From Parabacteroides chongii (GTDB taxonomy: Bacteria; Bacteroidota; Bacteroidia; Bacteroidales; Tannerellaceae): a stretch of 64,000 bases of DNA. The stretch is taken from positions 2,822,501-2,886,500 of the forward strand of contig NZ_CP120849.1 of the NCBI RefSeq assembly GCF_029581355.1. The letters are read 5' to 3'. The notes below the pieces were generated by a model. It saw nothing but the letters and a program-made list of their open reading frames with translations, was not told the origin of the DNA and did not search any database. This document shows positions 1-9,426 of the stretch, one piece after another. Numbering within the stretch: the stretch's first letter is position 1; the number at the start of each line of letters is the position of its first letter. The position numbers and the translations under genes are program-made.

Positions 1-1093
1 GGAAATCAACTTGACACGCAAAACAGCCGATGTGTTGTATTGGATGGTGAAGCAGTTCATGTTACTGAAGGCGCAAAACCGTCCGAAGGCCATCAACCCC
101 GAATGGGAAGCAAGCATTATGCGCCTGGCAGACGCTTTTGTGAACACCTGGAACAAATACGGTGAGTTGGGTAACTATGTGAATGTAGAAACCGGCGACA
201 TTGAAGTCTACAATTCGACCAGTGGTGCCATGGCCGTGGCCGGTCTGGCATTGGCTTCGCAATATTACGACAAACCGGAGTATCTGACTGTTGCTGAACA
301 GATCGGGGATGCCTATTATAAAAACTTCTCGTTGGTTGGCTTTACCTCCGGCGGTTGTGCCGACATCCTTCAAAATGCTGATTCGGAAACGGCGGTAGCC
401 TTTCTGACCTCTTGTAACCTGCTTTATGAGTTGACTCGCAAACCGCTTTGGTTGGCAAGGGCACGCGATGCCGCTCATTTATGCGCCACTTGGACGGTCT
501 CTTTCGATTATGTTTTACCGGAAGATACGGAGTTGGGACAACTGAAAACTCCCATGACCGGTGCCGTATGGGCAAGCACGCAAAACAAGCACGGAGCTCC
601 CGGTTTCTGTACTTCTTCAGCGGATGCCTTGTTCCGTATCTTCAGGGAAACGGGCGAGTTCACCTATGCCGAACTGTTACACGATATTTGGCATGCTTAT
701 GTAGAGGGAATCCGTTCGAATGGCTTTATCAGCGAACGCTTGACCTATTGTGATGCCGAGTTGCGCGGCACCCGTGGTCTGGGTGGTGAAGGTGGCAATG
801 GCTGGAACGAGTTGAACGGCTGTCTGATGGCATTGGAGTTGCCCGGTATCTATATTCGTCCGGAAAAGAATCTCTTTTATGCTTTCGACCATATGGATGT
901 CAAGCTTGTCAAGGGTAACGATCGTGAGATGTTACTGTCGATCACTAATACAACTCCTTTTGATGCAGAAATATCTGTCTTGAGCGAGAGCGAAGCTGAT
1001 GCAGCAAAACCTTTACCGAGCGTTGCTTTTGTAAATTGGAAGAAGATAAAGGTGAAGGCGGGTAAGACGATAGAGTATCGCGTAAAAAAGTGA
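1..1093 (+). CDS. C-terminal part of an unrecognised putative glycan-degrading enzyme, cut by the window edge
   Basis: The reading frame is open from the first bases (codons start at position 2), so the start lies outside the window and a TTG at 11 is only an internal codon. The visible 363 residues align end to end with the C-terminal half of the 767-residue protein at 20959-23262. Shared motifs include DVLYWMVKQFML, NADSETAVA and WASTQNKHGAPGFCT. The repeated Ala/Gly-rich helical pattern suggests an (alpha/alpha) toroid followed by a small C-terminal beta domain ending in basic residues. I do not recognise the family. Some Bacteroidota beta-glucuronidases (for example GH154) have comparable architecture, but I cannot confirm that. 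It is followed after 42 bp by a lipoprotein gene, the same partner that follows the full-length paralogue. Confidence 0.85.
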   Translation, partial: EINLTRKTADVLYWMVKQFMLLKAQNRPKAINPEWEASIMRLADAFVNTWNKYGELGNYVNVETGDIEVYNSTSGAMAVAGLALASQYYDKPEYLTVAEQIGDAYYKNFSLVGFTSGGCADILQNADSETAVAFLTSCNLLYELTRKPLWLARARDAAHLCATWTVSFDYVLPEDTELGQLKTPMTGAVWASTQNKHGAPGFCTSSADALFRIFRETGEFTYAELLHDIWHAYVEGIRSNGFISERLTYCDAELRGTRGLGGEGGNGWNELNGCLMALELPGIYIRPEKNLFYAFDHMDVKLVKGNDREMLLSITNTTPFDAEISVLSESEADAAKPLPSVAFVNWKKIKVKAGKTIEYRVKK

Positions 1094-1135
1094 GGATAGT
1101 TCTCTGTGGGTAATTTATGAATTAAAACAATAATA

Positions 1136-3400
1136 ATGAAGAAGAATTTAGTATCATTGGCAGCAATGGCGGTATTGTTGTCAGCTTGCGGAGCGGGTGG
1201 ATCCCGTTCGTTCAAAACAGATCGTTTTGGCATCGATATAGATAACCGAGGGTATATTACCGGTATGTGGAATTTGACACGTGAAAGTCGTAATTTCAGT
1301 CCGGCAGACCAGCCGTCGCCCCTGTTGTCTCTTTATGATGAAGACTTGAAACGTTATTATTATCCGCAAAAGGCAAGTTATAGCGGAGGCAAGTATCGGT
1401 TGGAATATGAGAATGGCTCTGTGGCTACGGTTAGCCTGGATAAGAAGACAAAATACTTCAAACTGAAGTTGGAGAGTTTGGAGCCTCGCAATGGTGTTGA
1501 CGGTATACAGTGGGGAAATTACTATACGAATATCACCAATTTATTAGGTGAAATGATTGGAGTGGCACGTGATACGTCGGTGGCAGTAGGTTATGCCATT
1601 GGCGCATTGGCATTGGACGATAATACTATTGGTGGAGAGTCACGTTTTACTTCTGAAACGGGACCTTCGGGTTATATCGCTCATACGCCTGATCCTGTGA
1701 ATCATCCCCTGCCGCTTACTTTACATGAGGGTCAACAGTTTACGATGGGTGGTGACGGCATCAATGATGTGGCTTTTTATAACCGGAAAGAACCGTATTT
1801 CCGTATTTTATATGGAACAACGGCTTTTGTTGATTGCAACGGTCGAATCAATATCCGGTATCATTCGCGTGACCGCAGAAAAGGCAAGATGATCTATTCT
1901 CCGGAGGGTAATCCTATCTTCCAAAATAACGAACCTAACCACATGATGCGTCAGGATGTTCCCGGAGTGGATTTCATCGGCTCGTCCATCGCTTTGTGGG
2001 GGAGCCCCGACAGCACGGCTTTGATGGAAGTCATTCAGGACATCGTATTGAATGAAGGGCTGCCTTATCCTACCTTTCAAGGGAAGTGGGTAAAAGATCC
2101 GACCAACTTCATGCCGGATATATGTACCTACGGTGGTTTGATGGATAGTGTGGCTTCGTATGCCAAACAGATGGGATTGAAAGTGATTCATACCTATGAC
2201 CAGCCTTTCTTGCATGCTGACAGGGGAAATGGTGGTTTCATCGACGGTCCGAACCATGAAAATAAACGTTATCATTTTACGGATAAGGATTTGTCAACCC
2301 GTGAATATGCCGATCTTTTGGCTAAGGATGGCTTGATTTTGGGGCGTACCTCCATATCTAATTCAATGGCACCTGGCACGAAGGATTGTAGCCCGGTTCC
2401 TTCGGACAGTATCTGTATTTTGCATCGTCGTTTCTTGACGGAAGACTTGAACGAAACGGACACGCTGGTTTATATCGATGATCCTACCCATTTGGAAGAA
2501 ATAGCTTGCTGGGAAGGGCATAGTCCGGAATTGAATATGGTGAAGATCGGTAAGGAGTTGATTCACTATTTGGGAGTTACCAAAGAGAAACCGTATCGTT
2601 TGATGAATGTTACACGCGGTTATTGGGGAACCAAGGCTGCGACTCATGGCAAAGGTGATGCTGTGGATAAACTTCAACCGGCTGTGGGGGGAGCATACGC
2701 AGGATTGATTCCGAACCTGGAATTGCAAGACGAAATAGCCAAACACTATGCCGATATATGTAAGAATAGTGGATTGGGGATGTTCGATTATGATGGACAA
2801 GAATTTTATTTCCATACAGGTTTTGGTTCGTATGGCGTGAAACGTTTCTTTCGGGAAATGTTTGCGAAAGCAAAAGAGTATGGTTTGCCGGATATACGTT
2901 TTACGGGAGCAACTTTGTCGGAAGGTTCCTGGCATTATCAAAGTATTTGGAATGTGGGTGGCGGTCTTAACATCTACGATGTGGATAAACGTGTTTGGGG
3001 TAGTACAACCAGTCAGGGTAAAGACCTGCGTGATGTTACTTATGCCAATTTCTTTCCGTCGTCATTTGGAGGTAATTTCCCAATCACAGAGAAGTCAACT
3101 GTAGAGGACTTTGAACATATCGAGGCTACGGCTGTCGGTTATGGTTGTACATACGCATTCAAGATCGGTCAGAAAGACGTGGAAAGTTGTCCGCAAAAGT
3201 ATGCCATCTTTAACGTTATCCGTACTTGGGAGGAAGCTCGTCGTGCCGACGCTTTCCCTACTTACATTAAAAAGATGTTGCAAAACTCGGCACTCAGCTG
3301 GCGTTTGGAGCCAAAAGCCGACAAGAGCGGCTGGACACTTTACCAAATGGAGAATGACAAGAAAGTTCGTTCTTTTGATTTGTGTAGCAATAAGGGGTAA
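1136..3400 (+). CDS. Lipoprotein, putative TIM-barrel glycoside hydrolase of unrecognised family (copy 1)
   Basis: A 754-residue protein with a lipobox (LLSACG, Cys18), so it is probably anchored in the outer membrane. The N-terminal 270 or so residues look like beta-sandwich. The middle and C-terminal parts have the alternating pattern of a (beta/alpha)8 barrel with conserved acidic motifs: HTYDQPF near residue 355, FDYDGQE with D551, D553 and E556, and TLSEGSWHYQS near residue 595. These acids are reasonable catalytic candidates, by inference only. It is similar over its whole length to the 759-residue protein at 23274-25553, roughly 60 percent identical by eye. Both follow a member of the same 767-residue family, so the two genes form a conserved module. 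I cannot name the family or substrate. Confidence 0.88.
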   Translation: MKKNLVSLAAMAVLLSACGAGGSRSFKTDRFGIDIDNRGYITGMWNLTRESRNFSPADQPSPLLSLYDEDLKRYYYPQKASYSGGKYRLEYENGSVATVSLDKKTKYFKLKLESLEPRNGVDGIQWGNYYTNITNLLGEMIGVARDTSVAVGYAIGALALDDNTIGGESRFTSETGPSGYIAHTPDPVNHPLPLTLHEGQQFTMGGDGINDVAFYNRKEPYFRILYGTTAFVDCNGRINIRYHSRDRRKGKMIYSPEGNPIFQNNEPNHMMRQDVPGVDFIGSSIALWGSPDSTALMEVIQDIVLNEGLPYPTFQGKWVKDPTNFMPDICTYGGLMDSVASYAKQMGLKVIHTYDQPFLHADRGNGGFIDGPNHENKRYHFTDKDLSTREYADLLAKDGLILGRTSISNSMAPGTKDCSPVPSDSICILHRRFLTEDLNETDTLVYIDDPTHLEEIACWEGHSPELNMVKIGKELIHYLGVTKEKPYRLMNVTRGYWGTKAATHGKGDAVDKLQPAVGGAYAGLIPNLELQDEIAKHYADICKNSGLGMFDYDGQEFYFHTGFGSYGVKRFFREMFAKAKEYGLPDIRFTGATLSEGSWHYQSIWNVGGGLNIYDVDKRVWGSTTSQGKDLRDVTYANFFPSSFGGNFPITEKSTVEDFEHIEATAVGYGCTYAFKIGQKDVESCPQKYAIFNVIRTWEEARRADAFPTYIKKMLQNSALSWRLEPKADKSGWTLYQMENDKKVRSFDLCSNKG

Positions 3401-3559
3401 GGTTTCCTGTGATAATGATTATTAATTTCATTTTTTTATTTTGATGACAAATGTCCAATTTGTTTCCAACCAGTGTTGTTTATTGGATAAAAGTTACTTT
3501 ATAGCTTCTTTTAATAACAGCAATTTGGGGCTATACCACTCTGATAAGTTGTTTAGTGA

Positions 3560-3708
3560 AGTAAACCTGCCAGATAATACGGATAAAGTCCCAGCTGATT
3601 GAGATTATCTCGGAGATAATTGCGACGAAGTCCCAGTTGGTTGGTGTTGAAGTCCCAGATAATTGAAATTAGCTCCCAGCTGATCGCGAATGCCTCCGAG
3701 GAAAATTC
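3560..3708. repeat. Degenerate tandem repeat, about 7 units of 21-22 bp
   Basis: Units begin near 3560, 3582, 3603, 3624, 3645, 3667 and 3688. Most contain the core AGTCCCAG or CTCCCAG followed by a TTGATTG-like tail. One unit (3603-3623) carries the near-palindrome ATCTCGGAGAT instead. The period is 21 bp, with one extra base at 3581 and one 22-bp unit, close to two helical turns. The last unit runs into a CTCCGAGGAAAA / TTTTTCCGGAG inverted pair just before the terminator at 3731. Confidence 0.7.
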
Positions 3709-3730
3709 TTTTTCCGGAGTACAATGATTA

Positions 3731-3785
3731 AAAAGGGCTTTTAGAAGAGGAAAAATCATCTTTTTTTCTTCTAAAAGCCTTTTTT
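3731..3785 (+). terminator. Intrinsic terminator-like hairpin, possibly bidirectional
   Basis: The left arm at 3731-3748 pairs with the right arm at 3767-3784. Thirteen base pairs (GGCTTTTAGAAGA against TCTTCTAAAAGCC) are perfect and are extended by A-T pairs and a wobble. A-rich and T-rich flanks on the two sides would let it work on either strand. It lies about 330 bp beyond the last stop codon of the first module. Confidence 0.75.
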
Positions 3786-4160
3786 ATACAATGCTTTTAC
3801 AACTGACATTTTGTTATTGAAAGATCTGTATCTTGGTTACTTTTTTTAATTGGTAGCCAGGACTTTCTGTTTCGGATGTCGAAATGACTATTAGTAGTTT
3901 ATTAAAACAGTCGAAATGATAATCCTTAACCCTTCAACAGTAGCCTATTTCAGTCCGTGTTCGATGATAGATACGTAGAGGACAAAGAAATAGAGGGTAG
4001 AATAACAAAAAGATATTTTGACAAAAGTAGTATGGAAATTTATCTTATTTGTGTTTTTTAACTCTTTTGTCTAAATGTTTTCAGGACAATAAGTGTCTTA
4101 TTATATAAACAAGTTGTAGTAATAATTGATTTAAGTCTAATCTGAAAAATATAAAAGTCT

Positions 4161-7127
4161 ATGAATTTGAAAAGAATGACGATGGTAGCAGTGTTGATGG
4201 CCCTGTATTTGTTGGCTGAAGCGAAAGTAACCCCCATCGTGCATTACAACTTTGGAAAATCCGGTAATGTAACCTATGCCGTGGCCCCGGAAAAGTTAAC
4301 GCCGTTGGCCGGAAAAGGCGAATTGATGGCCGTTGGCCGCCCCGTCTTCTATGCCGATGCGCCCGGCGACAAGAAAATGAAGGGAGAAGGCGGAATCTTA
4401 TTTAACGGCAATGGCGACGGATATAAACAGGTAGAAGCCATTGGTTCTCCGGCCGACAATCAGGTATTGGAAATATGGGTAAAGCCTCGCCAGCATACAC
4501 AAGGCGAAGGGCAGGAACAGGTCTTGTTATCCAATGGTACAACCAAGGAAGGATATGTATTTACGCATCAGAAAGGTCATTGGTATCTAATTTCCGGCGG
4601 TACGGGACGTGCTGAAATCGGCGAAGTGTCCAATAACGCCTGGACGCATCTCGCTATGGTGGTGGAAGATGGAAAGGGCTCTGTCTGGATGAACGGGAAA
4701 AAGACCGGGACATTCAAGCCTACCAAGGCCATGGCTCCTCATTTCTCCATTGCCGTTTCGGAAGAGGGAAAAGAGGCCTTTTACGGTGAAATATATGAAG
4801 TGAGATACAGCACGTTCGCCGCCGGAAAGTTCAATCCCGAATCTGATTTCCTGCTGGATTATAAAAAGATAAAAGAGACAAGCAAACAACGCTTGGCCGA
4901 ACGCCGTTCCTTGGTGCAACAACTGGAACAGGAGAGTGCGGGCAAGAAGATTGTTACAGAGTTCTCCGATGTTCGTCAGGAAAAAGACTGGCTAATCAGT
5001 CAGGTAGAAGAACCGGCCTGTTTGTATGTACAGAAATCGGAAGATGGGTTGACATCCAATTTACAGTTGAATAACGGGTTAGTTTCCCGTACCTTTTATG
5101 TCGGTGAGAATATTGCCTGCGTAGGATATAAGAATCATTCGAATGAGGCTGAGTTTTTACGGGCGGTGAAGCCGGAAGCACGTGTTTGCATTGACAGCGT
5201 GTGGTATGAAGTCGGCGGATTAAAAGGGCAGCCGGAATTGTCTTATCTATTGGATAGTTGGTATACGGAAATGGAGGCTTCCGACCTGGCGTTTACACTG
5301 GAGAAAGTGGAAACCGGCCTTCCGCTGATGCGTTATCCGTGGACTCCGAAATATAATGCCGTTCCGGCAGACTGGCCTGCCAAGGGCTTGCGCATGGAGA
5401 TGACCTTCGTGCCGACTGAAAGTATGGTGGATGTGAAAGACATACAGGTGAAGGTCAACTATGAAATCTATCAGGGCTTGCCTGTGATTGCCAAGTGGAT
5501 TGAGGTGATTAATGAAGGAGAAAAGGAAGTGTTGCTGAATGAGATGGAGTGTGAAGTGCTGGCTGTCAACCAGGATCAGGTGAAGCGTCTTCATGTGGAG
5601 AGTGATTTCTCCTTTGCGTTGGTGAATGCGGATATAGAGGGTAGTGCGTTGATGCATTACGCCGGAACTCCCAAACCTTATCACGTGGGCAGCTCCACTA
5701 CCAAATGGACGGTCGACAAAGACTATAATACCTGGGCCAGTCATAATCAGGCAGAAGATAAGTTCCTCGGTTTCCCGCATCATAACTTATTACTGAGCAA
5801 ATTGCCGATGGGGCCTTATACGAAAGTAAATAAAGAGGCTCCCTTCAAATCATATATCACATTCGAATTGTTGCAGGATAGCGACGACCGCGAACGCCAG
5901 TCGCTCGGACATCGCCGGATGTATAAGAAGCTGGCTCCACAGACAACTGAGTCTCTGATTTCTGCCGGAATTACTTCGCACGATGAAACGAAGCTGAAAG
6001 CACAGATCGACCAGGCTGCCGAACTGGGACTTGAACAACTGGATATTCAAGCCTGGCCGGGTGTCAGTCATGACAACCTGGATTCGGCTTATGTGCAGTT
6101 GTGGCGTCGAGTGGCGACATACGCCAAAGAGCGTGGTATCGTGATGGGTGGCTACGAGTTGCAGGTTGCCTCTCGCGGGCGAGGTGCCGAGGTGGATTGC
6201 GTTCATCCGGAAACAGGAAAACCGGGTAGCCTTTTCGGACAGAGCGTCTGCATTGCCAGCGAGTGGAAAGATACATACTATTCGAAAATGTGGGAGTTCT
6301 TCGATAAGACCGGATTTATGACATATAATATGGATGGACCGTACCATGGCGATCCGTGTGCTTCAACCGTTCATCCACACCATACGCGGTTGGAAGATTC
6401 GCAGTGGCAGCAATGGAAAACGCAGGTGGAGGTCATTCATGAACTGCAACGCCGGGGCATGTATATCCCTATTCCCGACTGGTATTTCCTCAACGGACAA
6501 AACTCTACCGGAATGGGATACCGTGAAGCCAGTGCCAACCTGACTCCGCAACAGCAGCTCTTGTTAGGCCGCCAGTATATCTATGACGGAACCTGGCATA
6601 AGATTCCGACTATGGGATGGATGACCTTACAGCTGGTCGGCTTCTATACGAATGATCCGCGCGTAGGCCTGGAGCCTCTTTGCGACAATTTGGATCGCTA
6701 TGAAGCGCAGTTGATGCAGTTCCTGGGAAGCGGTTGCCATCTGACTATTCGTGGAAATCGCTTGTATGATACGCCGGAGACGAAGCAGATGGTGTCTCGT
6801 TGCATCAACTGGTTTAAGAAATATCGCGACATATTGACTTCTGATATTATCCACGTCAGCCGCCCGACCGGCCGCGACTTGGATTGCATGATGCATGTGA
6901 ATCCTTTCATCCGTCATAAAGGCATGGTGGTTGTGTTTAATCCGACTGACAGGGATATCACGAAAGAGATGCGTCTGCCTCTGTATTATACGGGCTTGAA
7001 GGGCAAGGCTACGGTCACTTCTTCAGACGGAAGCATACAGAACTTCTCTTTGAACCGGGAAGGTGAATTACTGCTGCCGGTTTCGATAAAGGCACAGGGT
7101 GTGTCCTGGTTCCTGATAGAAGAATAA
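4161..7127 (+). CDS. Secreted LamG-domain protein with a TIM-barrel glycosidase-like domain
   Basis: A 988-residue protein with a signal peptide (about residues 1-21). Residues about 25-220 look like a LamG/concanavalin-type sandwich (IVHYNFGKSGN near the start, then NNAWTHLAMVVEDGKGSVWM), probably a glycan-binding module. A beta-rich domain follows to about 600. Then comes a (beta/alpha)8-like region with QLDIQAWPGV near residue 630, YNMDGPYHGDP (D725) and IPDWYFLNG, and finally a short beta domain. The layout resembles clan GH-D type alpha-galactosidase-like enzymes, with D725 as a candidate nucleophile. That is inference and the family is not recognised with confidence. It heads a three-gene run with GH92 (35 bp downstream) and a GH38-like gene, so a debranching role on a mannose-containing glycan is plausible. 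Confidence 0.85.
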   Translation: MNLKRMTMVAVLMALYLLAEAKVTPIVHYNFGKSGNVTYAVAPEKLTPLAGKGELMAVGRPVFYADAPGDKKMKGEGGILFNGNGDGYKQVEAIGSPADNQVLEIWVKPRQHTQGEGQEQVLLSNGTTKEGYVFTHQKGHWYLISGGTGRAEIGEVSNNAWTHLAMVVEDGKGSVWMNGKKTGTFKPTKAMAPHFSIAVSEEGKEAFYGEIYEVRYSTFAAGKFNPESDFLLDYKKIKETSKQRLAERRSLVQQLEQESAGKKIVTEFSDVRQEKDWLISQVEEPACLYVQKSEDGLTSNLQLNNGLVSRTFYVGENIACVGYKNHSNEAEFLRAVKPEARVCIDSVWYEVGGLKGQPELSYLLDSWYTEMEASDLAFTLEKVETGLPLMRYPWTPKYNAVPADWPAKGLRMEMTFVPTESMVDVKDIQVKVNYEIYQGLPVIAKWIEVINEGEKEVLLNEMECEVLAVNQDQVKRLHVESDFSFALVNADIEGSALMHYAGTPKPYHVGSSTTKWTVDKDYNTWASHNQAEDKFLGFPHHNLLLSKLPMGPYTKVNKEAPFKSYITFELLQDSDDRERQSLGHRRMYKKLAPQTTESLISAGITSHDETKLKAQIDQAAELGLEQLDIQAWPGVSHDNLDSAYVQLWRRVATYAKERGIVMGGYELQVASRGRGAEVDCVHPETGKPGSLFGQSVCIASEWKDTYYSKMWEFFDKTGFMTYNMDGPYHGDPCASTVHPHHTRLEDSQWQQWKTQVEVIHELQRRGMYIPIPDWYFLNGQNSTGMGYREASANLTPQQQLLLGRQYIYDGTWHKIPTMGWMTLQLVGFYTNDPRVGLEPLCDNLDRYEAQLMQFLGSGCHLTIRGNRLYDTPETKQMVSRCINWFKKYRDILTSDIIHVSRPTGRDLDCMMHVNPFIRHKGMVVVFNPTDRDITKEMRLPLYYTGLKGKATVTSSDGSIQNFSLNREGELLLPVSIKAQGVSWFLIEE

Positions 7128-7162
7128 AGTATAGGTTGATTGAATGAAATAGGGAGATAGAT

Positions 7163-9409
7163 ATGAAAAAGTTGTTATGGCTACTGATTGGCGGATGCGT
7201 TTGCGGACTATTGACTACAGGATGCACAGAGGTTGCCGATTCGAATAACCGTTATGTAAATAAATGGATTGGTACGGCTTGGGAGGGCAGGGTGTCTCCT
7301 GTCGCCTCCGTACCGTTCGGCATGATGCAGATTGGTGCGGATACGCGTCCTTATGGTGCAGGCTATCATTATGACGATCCGACTGTTTTAGGATTCAGCC
7401 ATCTGCATAAAAGCGGAGGCGGATGTGCAGATTTCCTGGACATCTTGTTTATGCCGTTACCCTTGAATCAGCCGACAGGCGAGGATGAATTGTACTCTAA
7501 ACAATACCAGGCGGCTTTGTCGCATCAGGAGGAAAAGGCGGAACCAGGCTATTATTCAGTCAATTTGTATGATAAGCAATTGACGGTAGAGTTGACCGCT
7601 TCCCGCCGGTGTGGGATACAACGCTACAAGTATGCATCCCAGGGGGAAATGCCGGTAATTGTCGATTTAAAGTATGGTTCTGAAAGTGCTTGTACCATAC
7701 AAGCCGAGCACGATGTGGATACGGTGTATGCCTCTGCGTTTGAGAAGGTCGACCCGTACACGATTCGCGGCTATCGCTTTTCAAATGGCTGGACACCGAA
7801 GCAACAGGTCTATTTCTATTCTACCTTTTCTTCACCCATCAAAACGTGTGCCTTGTATGTAGACGACCGACGCGTCGAGGAGACCACCTCTGCCGAGGGA
7901 CGCAATGTCAAGACGCTACTAACCTTTGAAGATGAACAGGGGGAACTGGAAGTCAGAACGGCACTCTCATCGGTGAGCATGGAAGGGGCTGCCGCTAATT
8001 TGTTGTCGGAAACAAAAGGAAAGACGTTCGAGGATATCAGGAAATCGGCTTTCGATGCTTGGAGCCGTACGTTGGGACAAATAGAGATAGAGACTGACGA
8101 CCCGAAGAAGAAGGAACTTTTCTATACCTCTTTACATAATGTCATGCTGTATCCGTTCCTGTTGTCGGACGTAGACAATCGTTTCAGAGGGCCGGACTGG
8201 CAGGTTCATCAAACCGATGGTTTTGATTATTACGGAGGTGTGGTCGGTTTTTGGGATACGTTCCGGGCGGCTTGTCCTTTATTGGCAATGTTAAATCCGG
8301 AAGTGGCAAATGATTATATAAGGACGTTATTGGAGCATTATAAATATGCCGGACAGTTGCCGATATGGACGTTGTGGGGCATTGAGAATTATCAGATGAC
8401 AGGTATTCATTCGTTGCCGGTGATAGCAAACGCCTATTTGAATGGCATTCGCAGTTTCGATACCCGGCTGGCGTTGGAAGCTATGGTGGCATCGGCTATG
8501 AAAGATACGTGCGGCTATTCCATGGGCTATTTTGTCGGATTGGAGAATTATAAAAAATACGGATATGTTCCCTGCGATATGGAGATGGAGTCGGTGGCGC
8601 GTACGTTGGAGTATGCGTTCGATGATTATGCACTGGCCCGTTTTGCCGAAGCAACCGGTGCACAAAAGGAAGCCGCTTACTTTTCGAACCGATCGCTCAA
8701 TTATCGGAATGTGATTGACCCGACCACCTTGCTGGCGCGGGGACGGTTGAAGGATGGCTGCTGGCGTACACCTTTCGATCCGTTGGCTTCTTCTCATCGC
8801 AAGGATGATTATTGTGAGGGCAATGGTTGGCAATGGACTTTCTTTGTCCCTCACGATGTGGAAGGGCTGGCTGGCTTGTTGGGAGGCAAGGAGGCATTGG
8901 AGGCGCGACTGGATACGCTTTTCGGCATGTCTTCCGAATTGCGCGGAGAGAATGTCTCCGGTGATATTACCGGACTGATCGGGCAATATGCACATGGCAA
9001 TGAACCGGGGCATCATACCGTTTATATGTATAACCGGGTAGGCCGTCCGGACAAGACGCAGAAGTATGTCAATCAGGTATTGACTACTCTCTATAATAAT
9101 ACCCCGGCAGGTATTTGCGGTAATGAAGATACCGGACAGATGAGTGCCTGGTATGTCTTCAGTTCGTTAGGTTTCTATCCGATGAATCCGGCTTCCGGAC
9201 AATATGAACTGGGTGCCCCTTTGTTTCAGAAGGTAACAATCAAACTCTCTTCGGGAAAAAACTTTGTTATCAAAGCTAACAACTTGTCGGAAAAGAATAT
9301 TTATGTAGACAAGGTCTTCTTGAACGGTCAGCTTCTGGACCGGACGTATATTACGTTTGAGGAAGTCTTACAGGGGGGCGAGCTTCTTTTTGAAATGACT
9401 CATGAATAA
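7163..9409 (+). CDS. GH92 exo-alpha-mannosidase, lipoprotein
   Basis: A 748-residue protein with a lipobox ending at Cys21 (TTGC). Family GH92 enzymes are calcium-dependent inverting alpha-mannosidases that remove terminal mannose. Family features seen are the N-terminal PFGMMQIGADTRP and GFSHLHKSGGG motifs, GFWDTFRAACPLL, the general-acid segment EGNGWQW (E552), EPGHHTVYMYN, and the base-bearing loop GNEDTGQMSAWY (E655, D656). The length matches the family. It lies 35 bp after the LamG protein gene and 17 bp before a GH38-like gene, so the three are probably co-transcribed. The linkage specificity (1,2, 1,3, 1,4 or 1,6) cannot be read from sequence. Confidence 0.93.
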   Translation: MKKLLWLLIGGCVCGLLTTGCTEVADSNNRYVNKWIGTAWEGRVSPVASVPFGMMQIGADTRPYGAGYHYDDPTVLGFSHLHKSGGGCADFLDILFMPLPLNQPTGEDELYSKQYQAALSHQEEKAEPGYYSVNLYDKQLTVELTASRRCGIQRYKYASQGEMPVIVDLKYGSESACTIQAEHDVDTVYASAFEKVDPYTIRGYRFSNGWTPKQQVYFYSTFSSPIKTCALYVDDRRVEETTSAEGRNVKTLLTFEDEQGELEVRTALSSVSMEGAAANLLSETKGKTFEDIRKSAFDAWSRTLGQIEIETDDPKKKELFYTSLHNVMLYPFLLSDVDNRFRGPDWQVHQTDGFDYYGGVVGFWDTFRAACPLLAMLNPEVANDYIRTLLEHYKYAGQLPIWTLWGIENYQMTGIHSLPVIANAYLNGIRSFDTRLALEAMVASAMKDTCGYSMGYFVGLENYKKYGYVPCDMEMESVARTLEYAFDDYALARFAEATGAQKEAAYFSNRSLNYRNVIDPTTLLARGRLKDGCWRTPFDPLASSHRKDDYCEGNGWQWTFFVPHDVEGLAGLLGGKEALEARLDTLFGMSSELRGENVSGDITGLIGQYAHGNEPGHHTVYMYNRVGRPDKTQKYVNQVLTTLYNNTPAGICGNEDTGQMSAWYVFSSLGFYPMNPASGQYELGAPLFQKVTIKLSSGKNFVIKANNLSEKNIYVDKVFLNGQLLDRTYITFEEVLQGGELLFEMTHE

Positions 9410-9426
9410 ACACAATAGAAAGTTGT

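Larger units (their letters stand above)
3401..4160. other. 760-bp intergenic region with tandem repeat and terminator, no convincing gene
   Basis: This is the longest gap in the window. It holds a 21-bp tandem repeat (about 3560-3708) and a strong hairpin with a T tract (3731-3785), then AT-rich sequence leading to the gene at 4161. A 68-codon minus-strand frame at 3553-3759 covers the repeat, but its 7-residue periodicity simply reflects the 21-bp repeat, so it is not called as a gene. A weak promoter-like stretch (TTTTG near 4016-4020, then TTATTTG near 4042) might drive the downstream operon. It deviates from TAnnTTTG and is not called separately. Confidence 0.7.

Noticed and set aside
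3553..3759. 68-codon minus-strand open frame as a gene
   Set aside because: Its heptad pattern follows from the 21-bp repeat, and no ribosome-binding site or promoter was seen. It is kept as a finding, not a gene.
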